Of a stretch of 12,774 nt of DNA, positions 8,601-12,774 are shown piece by piece; the stretch's first letter is position 1; every line of letters starts with the position of its first letter. Origin of the DNA: Fidelibacterota bacterium (GTDB taxonomy: Bacteria; Fidelibacterota; UBA2242; JAFGTP01); contig JAIPHI010000067.1 in the NCBI GenBank assembly GCA_021735285.1, positions 1 to 12,774 of the forward strand, read 5' to 3'. The notes below the pieces were generated by a model. The model had not been told where the DNA came from, made no database searches, and worked only from the letters and a program-made list of their open reading frames with translations. Position numbers and translations under genes: made by a program.

Positions 8601-9419
8601 AATTTCATCATCGACTTCTTTGAGCTCTTTTAGATCATAAACGACTTCGCCTGTTTCCGGATCAACTAAACTATCAGCTAATACTCTACCTTTGGCTTTG
8701 TTTCTGGCTCTTTTATTATCTACATCAATTCTTTCACCAGCATTCAGAAGTGATAAAATCTCTTCATTGGTTTCATAACCAAAAGCCCGTAATAATATAG
8801 TTGCAGGGAATTTATGTCTTCTATCAATAACAGTATAAATAATATCCCGATGATCAACTATAAAATCAACCCATGATCCTCTTTTCGGAATTATTCTGGC
8901 AGTGTAAATTGTATTTCCACTGGAATGTGTACCTTCATCAAAAAATACTCCCGGTGATCTCTGGATCTGACTGACAATAATTCTCTCAGCACCATTAAAA
9001 ACAAAAGTGCCTTTTTTCGTCATATTAGGAATATTACCGAAAAATACATCCTGTTCAATACCAGTAGAGTATTCACCTTTTTCCGTATCTTCTTCCCTGA
9101 CATGTAAAACTAAACGAACTTTAAGAGGAACAGTATAACTTACTCCTCTATCAATACACTCCTGCACATTATAGCGGGGTTGTCCTATAGTGTAGTATTT
9201 GAATTCCAGCATATAATTACCATGGGCACCTTCTATAGGGAATATATTGTTAAAAGACGCTTGCAGACCAATATTAGTTCTTTCTTCTGGAGGGGCATCC
9301 TTTTGTAAAAATTCTTGAAAGGATCCCTTTTGGATATCCAGAAGATGTGGAATTTCCTCTATCGAAGAAACTTTTTCAAAGCTGTATCTTTTCGTTTCTT
9401 CATTATAGTTTGAAGTCAA
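5631..9419 (-). CDS. rpoB: RNA polymerase beta subunit
   Basis: Beta forms, with beta', the active-site cleft of RNA polymerase and the rifampicin pocket. Read from TTG at 9417-9419 it has 1262 residues. That start is preferred because AAGGAG lies 7 bases upstream. A TTG at 9456-9458 is in frame but would place the Shine-Dalgarno inside the gene and add 13 odd residues (YLNYILKK...); no early ATG exists. Visible: rifampicin cluster I at 458-490 (FFGTGQLSQYLEQTNPL... THKRRTSALGPGG); THYGRICPIETPEGPN; GKNILVAYMSWGGYNFEDAI; a basic insertion at about 896-1010; GDKMAGRHGNKG with Lys1041 and Lys1049, equivalent to E. coli Lys1065/1073; and the C-terminal GVPESFNVLVRELQGL. Glu469 replaces the near-universal Asp516 (E. 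coli numbering). It lies 102 bases after rplL across a hairpin and 32 bases before rpoC. Confidence 0.99.
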   Translation of the reverse strand: MTSNYNEETKRYSFEKVSSIEEIPHLLDIQKGSFQEFLQKDAPPEERTNIGLQASFNNIFPIEGAHGNYMLEFKYYTIGQPRYNVQECIDRGVSYTVPLKVRLVLHVREEDTEKGEYSTGIEQDVFFGNIPNMTKKGTFVFNGAERIIVSQIQRSPGVFFDEGTHSSGNTIYTARIIPKRGSWVDFIVDHRDIIYTVIDRRHKFPATILLRAFGYETNEEILSLLNAGERIDVDNKRARNKAKGRVLADSLVDPETGEVVYDLKELKEVDDEILEICEKHNIESILVFTIEDDIVRQVFVSTFRKDSATFDKESALYFLYKNLRTGEPPNIETAEKYIERMFFSPKKYDLGRVGRYRMNEKFDLDVPVEDKVLTKDDFIEITKHIIEMKRGNLGPDDIDHLGNRRVRTICEQMENQFNIALNRMSRTIKERMNLRESENLTPQNLINSRIITSVLNTFFGTGQLSQYLEQTNPLAETTHKRRTSALGPGGLTRERAGFEVRDVHYTHYGRICPIETPEGPNIGLITSLASYAHVNDLGFLETPYRKVEKVDGESRVTEEVHFLSADDEDREMIAQANAEIDEDGYFVNDTVRARIKGEVPVVNPDDITYMDISPQQLVSASSALIPFLEHDDANRALMGSNMQRQATPLLFPEKPVVGTGMEGTIAEDSYAAVTAPKDGVIEEVDGSHIVLKSEEKEEIELDENEGRELIKLEKYARTNQDSSVNQRPIVKEGDKIKEGQVIADGCSTDDGELALGKNILVAYMSWGGYNFEDAIIISERLVKDDVFTSVHIKEFELEVRDTKRGREELTREIPNVSEEATKHLDKDGIIREGAKVSDNDIIIGKVTPKGKTDPTPEEKLLRAIFGDKASDVKDASKRGETGVEGIALRTKLFQRKTRRTRKKDKKKIEQIRKKTSERHAALTKRRNEILVRLLKDKKARSIKNLGRTKTKVRAGTKLTEKRLRDLNFDALSLESDWTEDEKVNEKVKNLFNNYFKISQNIDEEAERSIYKIKVGDDLQPGVIQLAKAYIADKKKIKVGDKMAGRHGNKGVISIIVPEEDMPFAEDGTPIDIILNPLGVPSRMNLGQLYEAMLGMAGYEKDINYETPVFNGASYDEVKEELKDAGLPENCKRTLYDGKTGEPYDDDILVGYTYMMKLHHLVDEKMHARSTGPYSLVTQQPLGGKAQFGGQRLGEMEVWALEAYGAAYTLQEMLTIKSDDVEGRSRAYNSIVKGENIEKFGVPESFNVLVRELQGLCIELDIK

Positions 9420-9426
9420 CAGCGTT

Positions 9427-9432
9427 CTCCTT
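9427..9432 (-). promoter_or_regulatory. Ribosome binding site that fixes the rpoB TTG start
   Basis: AAGGAG on the minus strand with a 7-base spacer (AACGCTG) to TTG at 9417-9419. The longer reading from TTG at 9456-9458 has no such site in front of it, only the flank of a hairpin. Confidence 0.75.
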
Positions 9433-9461
9433 TTTTTTAAAATATAATTTAAATACAATGA

Positions 9462-9494
9462 CAGGCACCCCTTAAATCACTTTAAGGGGGCCTG
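9462..9494 (-). promoter_or_regulatory. Strong hairpin in the rplL-rpoB gap (candidate attenuator or processing site)
   Basis: On the transcribed strand the arms are CAGGC-CCCCTTAAA and TTTAAGGGG-T-GCCTG around a 4-base loop (GTGA): 14 base pairs with a single bulged base. Downstream on the RNA comes UCAUUGUAUUUAAAU rather than a solid U run, so a fully efficient intrinsic terminator is doubtful. In E. coli the same gap holds an attenuator and an RNase III site that lower rpoBC expression relative to rplJL; the position suggests an analogous role here. The hairpin is seen directly; its function is inferred. Confidence 0.7.
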
Positions 9495-9521
9495 AGAAAA
9501 ATAAACTTTAAAAGTATTTAA

Positions 9522-9905
9522 TTACTTTAATTCTACTGTCGCTCCGGCGTTTTCAAGCTTCTCTTTCAATTCTTCAGCATCTTCTTTGGAAAGACCTTCT
9601 TTAACAGGATTGGGGGCTTCATCAACAAGGGCCTTAGCTTCTTTTAGACCAAGATTTGTAACTGAGCGGACCTCCTTAATGACCTTAATCTTCTTGGAGC
9701 CTGCTTCTTTTAATATTACATCAAATTCAGTCTGTTCTTCTTCAGCTTCTTGTTCACCACCTGCAGCCGGTCCGCCAGCAACTGCCACCGGTGCTGCTGC
9801 TTCAACATCAAACTTCTCTTCTATCTCCGTAATTAATTCGGAAATTTCCAACATATTTGCGTTTTCAAGATATTCCAGAACGTCAGCTCTTTTTATTTCA
9901 GCCAT
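9522..9905 (-). CDS. rplL: 50S ribosomal protein L7/L12
   Basis: L12 is the multi-copy stalk protein that recruits and stimulates the translational GTPases (EF-G, EF-Tu, IF2, RF3). The 127-residue protein shows the three expected parts: an N-terminal helical dimerisation domain that binds L10 (about 1-33), a flexible Ala/Gly/Glu-rich hinge (about 35-59, including AAAPVAVAGGPAAGG), and the globular C-terminal domain (about 60-127) with KKIKVIKEVR, GLKEAKALVDEAP and a terminal GATVELK. The start is an ATG with AGGAGG 9 bases upstream, the best ribosome binding site in the cluster, which fits a protein made in several copies per ribosome. It lies 38 bases after rplJ and is followed by the hairpin before rpoB. 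Confidence 0.98.
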   Translation of the reverse strand: MAEIKRADVLEYLENANMLEISELITEIEEKFDVEAAAPVAVAGGPAAGGEQEAEEEQTEFDVILKEAGSKKIKVIKEVRSVTNLGLKEAKALVDEAPNPVKEGLSKEDAEELKEKLENAGATVELK

Positions 9906-9943
9906 GTTCTATAACCTCCTATTTAATCTATATACTTATTATT

Positions 9944-10468
9944 CTATTCTTCTTTACTATCTTTTAAAGCCTTTAAGACATTAACAAAATTGCTCATTGA
10001 AGCATTTAGCGTTCTAACCAGTTTTGCCATTGGAGCATTTAATGTGGCCACAAATTTACTCATCAATTCATCTCTTGTTGGCAGATCTTTAATTTGATCT
10101 ACTCTATCCTGGCCAAAATATTCATCCTCAAAAATACAACCAGTAATTCTAAAAGTTTCCAGTTCATTATCTTCTGCGAATTGGGTGATAAGTTTAGCCG
10201 GGATAACAGGATCATCATAAGTAAAGGCAATCGCCATTTGTCCGTCGATCAATTGATCTACATCCTTATATCCTGCTTGTTCAGCGGCTCTTTTGGTCAG
10301 AGTTACTTTAGCAACTTTATAATCTATATCATTTTTAAAGAATTCTGAACGCAGATTGTTCGTCGTTTCAACGTCCATCCCCTTGTAATCAGTAAAATAT
10401 ATGGCTTTGGCTTTTGCAAACTTCTCATTTAATGCTTCAACAAGTTTGATTTTTTTTGGATTTGGCAT
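9944..10468 (-). CDS. rplJ: 50S ribosomal protein L10
   Basis: L10 anchors the L12 dimers to the ribosome through its C-terminal helix and binds 23S rRNA next to L11. The 174-residue protein is longer than the E. coli and B. subtilis forms (about 165). The N-terminal globular domain shows KAIYFTDYKGMDV, KVAKVTLTKRA and GQMAIAFTYDDP. The C-terminal helix contains three consecutive 11-residue units at 138-148, 149-159 and 160-170 with the pattern K-(F/L)-V-x-T-L-N-A-x-M, suggesting room for three L12 dimers. ATG at 10466-10468 has GGAG 8 bases upstream. The gap to rplA is only 23 bases, so the usual L10-binding leader RNA is not present in its standard place. Identity is certain; the stalk stoichiometry is inference. 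Confidence 0.97.
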   Translation of the reverse strand: MPNPKKIKLVEALNEKFAKAKAIYFTDYKGMDVETTNNLRSEFFKNDIDYKVAKVTLTKRAAEQAGYKDVDQLIDGQMAIAFTYDDPVIPAKLITQFAEDNELETFRITGCIFEDEYFGQDRVDQIKDLPTRDELMSKFVATLNAPMAKLVRTLNASMSNFVNVLKALKDSKEE

Positions 10469-10491
10469 TTTATAGTCTCCGGTAATTGAAA

Positions 10492-11178
10492 TTAGGCTAC
10501 AAAGGATTTGTTAACTTTTATTCCTGGTCCCATTGTAGAGCTCAAAGTTATTTTCTGCAGATAAGTGGATTTCAGGTCATTTGGCTTTTGATTCATGACA
10601 ACTTCCAGAAGTGTTTGGATATTTTCCCTCAATTCCTCCTTTGAGAAGGACATCTTTCCAACTGGAACATGAAGTACACCAAATTTATCTACTTTGAATT
10701 CTATCTTTCCTGCTTTCAATTCTTTTATTGTCTGAGCAACTTCATTGGTAAGCGTCCCGCTTTTTGGATTGGGCATCAGGCCTCTAGGTCCTAGAATCCG
10801 TCCTAACTTCCCTATATCTCCCATAGCATCTGGAGTAGCAACTATATAATCGACATCTGTCCAGCCATCTTCAATTTTCTCAATATACTCATCAAGTCCC
10901 ACATGGTCAGCTCCTGCTTCCTGAGCTTCATCGACTTTTGATTTTGTCATTACCAGAACCGAAACTTCCTGTCCTGTACCATTAGGAAATACGACACTTC
11001 CTCTTACATTTTGCTCGCTATATTTAGGATTCACTCCTAAATTTAGATGCACTTCAACCGTTTCATCAAAATCTACAGTTTTTATATCCTTTAAAAGGTT
11101 AAGAGCTTCTTGTATCTCGTATTCTTTAGTTCTATCTATTTTTTTATTATTTTCAATAACTCTTTTTGATTTTTTCAT
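10492..11178 (-). CDS. rplA: 50S ribosomal protein L1
   Basis: L1 forms the mobile L1 stalk of the 50S subunit, which guides deacylated tRNA out of the E site; in E. coli it also represses its own operon by binding mRNA near rplK. The protein has 228 residues, normal for the family (about 230). Visible signatures are FDETVEVHLNLGVNPK (37-52), the L1 hallmark MGDIGKLGRILGPRGLMPNP (119-138), and the C-terminal STMGPGIKV (214-222). The ATG at 11176-11178 lies 13 bases after the rplK stop. A modest AAGGGA overlaps that stop codon, so translation is probably coupled to rplK. Confidence 0.98.
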   Translation of the reverse strand: MKKSKRVIENNKKIDRTKEYEIQEALNLLKDIKTVDFDETVEVHLNLGVNPKYSEQNVRGSVVFPNGTGQEVSVLVMTKSKVDEAQEAGADHVGLDEYIEKIEDGWTDVDYIVATPDAMGDIGKLGRILGPRGLMPNPKSGTLTNEVAQTIKELKAGKIEFKVDKFGVLHVPVGKMSFSKEELRENIQTLLEVVMNQKPNDLKSTYLQKITLSSTMGPGIKVNKSFVA

Positions 11179-11191
11179 AGAGTTCTTTCCC

Positions 11192-11617
11192 TTAATCTTT
11201 TACAACTAATCCCATATTACGGGCAGTTCCACCAATAATTTTCATTCCCTGTTCAATGGTATGAGCGTTCAAATCTGGCATTTTAGTCTCAGCTATTTCT
11301 CTCAGATCCTCATGAGTAACAGTACCAACCTTCACCTTATTCGGCTCTCCCGATCCTTTTTCAATTTTTGCAGCTTTCTTTAATAATACAGCAGCCGGAG
11401 GAGTCTTAGTAATAAAATCAAAGGAACGATCCTTATACACAGTAATTTCAACCGGTATTATCAAGCCCTGTTTTTCCTGAGTCTTGGCATTGAAGGCCTT
11501 ACAAAATTCCATAATATTCACGCCATGCTGACCAAGAGCTGGCCCTACAGGCGGAGAAGGGTTAGCTTTTCCCGCTTCTATTTGCAGTTTTATTGTTGTT
11601 TGTACTTTTTTTGACAT
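11192..11617 (-). CDS. rplK: 50S ribosomal protein L11
   Basis: L11 sits at the base of the stalk on the thiostrepton-binding loop of 23S rRNA and takes part in factor-dependent GTP hydrolysis and in the RelA response. The 141-residue protein matches the usual length exactly. The proline-rich N-terminal element PSPPVGPALGQHGVNIMEFC (20-39) is the thiostrepton-contact region, and the C-terminal rRNA-binding domain ends in the IIGGTARNMGL signature. Lys3 and Lys4, common sites of PrmA trimethylation, are present. ATG at 11615-11617 has AGGA 9 bases upstream. The gap to nusG is 11 bases, so any L1-responsive operator before rplK would have to lie inside the end of nusG. Confidence 0.98.
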   Translation of the reverse strand: MSKKVQTTIKLQIEAGKANPSPPVGPALGQHGVNIMEFCKAFNAKTQEKQGLIIPVEITVYKDRSFDFITKTPPAAVLLKKAAKIEKGSGEPNKVKVGTVTHEDLREIAETKMPDLNAHTIEQGMKIIGGTARNMGLVVKD

Positions 11618-11628
11618 TTTATATTATC

Positions 11629-12156
11629 CTATTTCTCAAGTTCTACTTGTAAAAAATCGAGTTCCACAGGAGTTGGTCGTCCAAAGATACTCACATTGAC
11701 CTTTAATTTCTTTTTATCTTCATTGACTTCTTTTACAACTCCTTGAAAATCTGCAAATGGTCCATCAACTACTTTGACAGGATCCCCCATTTTAAAAGGA
11801 ACCTTTACTACTTCGCGACCATCTTTCTTTTCAACTTCTCCCAGAACCCTCTTTACTTCTTCTTGACTGAGTGGTTGAGGTTCATTCTTAGGTCCAACAA
11901 AGTTCAATACTCCATTTATATTTTCAATAAAGTAGCGAGTCTCTTTATTCACTTCCATATGAACAAGAATGTATCCCGGGAAAAAAAGCTTATTCTTGAT
12001 TTTCTTTTTTCCTTTTTTCATCTCAGCTATCTTTTCAGAAGGTACAAGGACTCTATCTATCTCTTCTTCAAAGCCCTGATTAGCAGCTTCAACTTCGATA
12101 GCATGCTTTATTTTTTTCTCTCTTCCCGAGTAAACTCTTAATACATACCAATTCAT
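11629..12156 (-). CDS. nusG: Transcription elongation/antitermination factor NusG
   Basis: NusG binds the clamp helices of beta' through its NGN domain, modulates pausing, and through its KOW domain links the polymerase to Rho or to ribosomal protein S10. The 175-residue protein shows MNWYVLRVYSGREKK at the N terminus, the clamp-contact segment LFFPGYILV (57-65), NGVLNFVG (81-88), a Lys/Glu linker, and a KOW domain at about 124-150 with KMGDPVKVVDGPFADFQGVV. No extra domain is inserted between NGN and KOW, unlike the long forms of some lineages. ATG lies 6 bases after the secE stop and has no clear Shine-Dalgarno, so translation is probably coupled to secE. Confidence 0.97.
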   Translation of the reverse strand: MNWYVLRVYSGREKKIKHAIEVEAANQGFEEEIDRVLVPSEKIAEMKKGKKKIKNKLFFPGYILVHMEVNKETRYFIENINGVLNFVGPKNEPQPLSQEEVKRVLGEVEKKDGREVVKVPFKMGDPVKVVDGPFADFQGVVKEVNEDKKKLKVNVSIFGRPTPVELDFLQVELEK

Positions 12157-12162
12157 AATATT

Positions 12163-12345
12163 CTACAATATTAAATTTATAAGTTTTGAAAAAATTGTAT
12201 CAGCTAAAAATAGGAAGATTGTAAGTAAAATAGACAACGATATAACTACAGTAGTCGAACTCTTTAGTTCTTCCCACGACGGCCAGGAAACTTTCTTCAT
12301 TTCAAAGACAACATCTTCTAGAAATTTCTTTATCTTTTTATACAT
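12163..12345 (-). CDS. secE: Preprotein translocase subunit SecE (single-span form)
   Basis: SecE clamps and stabilises SecY in the inner-membrane SecYEG channel. This is the short 60-residue form with one membrane segment, as in most bacteria other than enterobacteria. It has an N-terminal amphipathic helix (1-28) with the family hallmark KKVSWPSWEEL (17-27), then a hydrophobic transmembrane helix at about 32-56. ATG at 12343-12345 has AGGA 8 bases upstream. The gene lies 42 bases after tRNA-Trp and 6 bases before nusG, the nearly universal secE-nusG pair. Confidence 0.95.
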   Translation of the reverse strand: MYKKIKKFLEDVVFEMKKVSWPSWEELKSSTTVVISLSILLTIFLFLADTIFSKLINLIL

Positions 12346-12387
12346 TGACTAGTTCCTGTTTTTACTCTGATAAAAAGAAGGTTTGAG

Positions 12388-12460
12388 CAGGTGAGGCAGG
12401 ACTTGAACCCGCAACCGTCGGATTTGGAATCCGGTGCTCTCCCAATTGAGCTACTCACCT
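12388..12460 (-). tRNA. trnW: tRNA-Trp (anticodon CCA)
   Basis: The 73-base gene folds as a full cloverleaf. The acceptor stem is AGGTGAG/CTCACCT (7 perfect pairs), the D stem GCTC/GAGC, the anticodon loop TTCCAAA with anticodon CCA, and the T stem GCGGG/CCTGC with one G-U pair and loop TTCAAGT. Discriminator G73 is the expected tryptophan identity base. The 3' CCA is not encoded: G73 is followed by CTC. The outer pair of the anticodon stem (27-43) reads C-A, a mismatch; the other four pairs are sound. It lies between rpmG (9 bases after its stop) and secE, so it must be cut out of a polycistronic mRNA. Confidence 0.95.
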
Positions 12461-12469
12461 AATCTCATT

Positions 12470-12619
12470 TTACCTTTTTTCCTTATGAATAGTGCGCTTA
12501 TCACACCATTTGCAATATTTCTTATATGAAACCCTACTACTCTGATTTCTCGGATTCTTTGTAGTAGTATAGTTCCTTCTATTACATTCTTCACATTCTA
12601 ATACAATTTGCTTTCGCAT
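12470..12619 (-). CDS. rpmG: 50S ribosomal protein L33, zinc-binding form
   Basis: L33 is a small 50S protein near the E site. This 49-residue gene is easily missed because of its length. The protein begins MRKQIVLECEECNRRNYTTT and carries two CxxC pairs, Cys9/Cys12 and Cys36/Cys39, the zinc-ribbon (C+) form. The middle has the family's NxRN basic segment and the end is TIHKEKR. ATG at 12617-12619 has AGGA 5 bases upstream. It lies 19 bases after tuf and 9 bases before tRNA-Trp, the tuf-rpmG-trnW-secE order found in several bacterial phyla. Identity is clear from the cysteine pattern, length and position. Confidence 0.95.
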   Translation of the reverse strand: MRKQIVLECEECNRRNYTTTKNPRNQSSRVSYKKYCKWCDKRTIHKEKR

Positions 12620-12638
12620 TATGTTCCTGCTTATTCTT

Positions 12639-12774
12639 TTATTCAATAATTTCGGTTATTACACCAGCACCAACTGTTCTGCCACCTTCACGAATGGCAA
12701 ACCTGAGACCCTGTTCCATAGCAATCTCTTCTATCAAATCAATCTCAAAAGTCACATTATCACCGGGCATTACC
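12639..12774 (-). CDS. tuf: Elongation factor Tu, C-terminal end (cut by window edge)
   Basis: EF-Tu delivers aminoacyl-tRNA to the ribosome. Only the last 44 residues are in the window, the end of beta-barrel domain 3: VMPGDNVTFEIDLIEEIAME, then GLRFAIREGGRTVGAGVITEIIE and a TAA stop at 12639-12641. The MPGDN and RFAIREGGRTVGAGV segments are diagnostic of EF-Tu. It stands first in the visible order, 19 bases before rpmG. Whether a second tuf copy follows fusA, as in many bacteria, cannot be seen from this window. Confidence 0.97.
   Translation of the reverse strand, partial: VMPGDNVTFEIDLIEEIAMEQGLRFAIREGGRTVGAGVITEIIE

Noticed and set aside
9420..9458. Longer RpoB start at TTG (9456-9458)
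   Set aside because: It has no ribosome binding site, begins next to the hairpin, and would place the good AAGGAG inside the gene.
9462..9494. Intrinsic terminator ending the upstream operon
   Set aside because: The stem is strong, but no continuous U tract follows on the minus strand or on the plus strand, so I call it only a candidate attenuator or processing site.
9586..9984. A 132-codon plus-strand frame across rplL and the end of rplJ
   Set aside because: It is antisense to two certain ribosomal protein genes, and its Ser/Ala/Pro-rich composition mirrors the L12 hinge.

Overview
The window is one uninterrupted stretch of the bacterial transcription/translation 'str-rif' gene cluster. 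Every gene lies on the minus strand. Read in the direction of transcription (from base 12774 down to base 1), the order is: tuf (last 44 codons only), rpmG, tRNA-Trp, secE, nusG, rplK, rplA, rplJ, rplL, rpoB, rpoC, rpsL, rpsG, fusA (first 118 codons only). No gap exceeds about 100 bases, so there is no long non-coding stretch. I see no mobile element, CRISPR array, phage gene or plus-strand gene.

Organism: a Gram-negative-type bacterium with AT-rich DNA (around 40% GC by eye). The beta' subunit is 1431 residues long and carries an E. coli-like insertion in the trigger loop. The beta subunit is about 1262 residues with a basic insertion before the catalytic lysines. The beta' zinc-ribbon region resembles what I remember of the Bacteroidota/FCB superphylum. 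Strong Shine-Dalgarno sequences (AGGAGG before rplL and rpoC, GGAG before rpoB and rpsL) argue against Bacteroidota proper, where such sites are scarce. A non-Bacteroidota FCB lineage or a neighbouring candidate phylum therefore fits best. This assignment rests on remembered family features, not on a search.

Layout: bases 12388-12774 hold the end of EF-Tu, the zinc form of L33 and tRNA-Trp. Bases 11629-12345 hold SecE (translocase) and NusG (elongation factor). Bases 9522-11617 hold L11, L1, L10 and L12, which form the ribosomal GTPase-associated centre and the L1 stalk. Bases 1303-9419 hold the two large RNA polymerase subunits. Bases 1-1234 hold S12, S7 and the start of EF-G. The products are two RNA polymerase subunits, the factor that rides on the polymerase, and the ribosomal proteins and factors that act at the decoding site and factor-binding stalk.

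Regulation: spacing is very tight (6 to 38 bases for most junctions). The places where E. coli carries leader or intercistronic binding sites for L1, L10/L12 and S7 are too short to hold them in their usual form. The one conspicuous regulatory structure is a strong 14-bp hairpin in the 102-base rplL-rpoB gap, where an attenuator or RNA-processing site would separate stalk-protein from polymerase synthesis. No previously undescribed system is apparent. The points worth a second look are that hairpin, the glutamate in the rifampicin pocket of RpoB, the polymerase insertions, the tripartite L10 tail, and the embedded tRNA-Trp without an encoded CCA.
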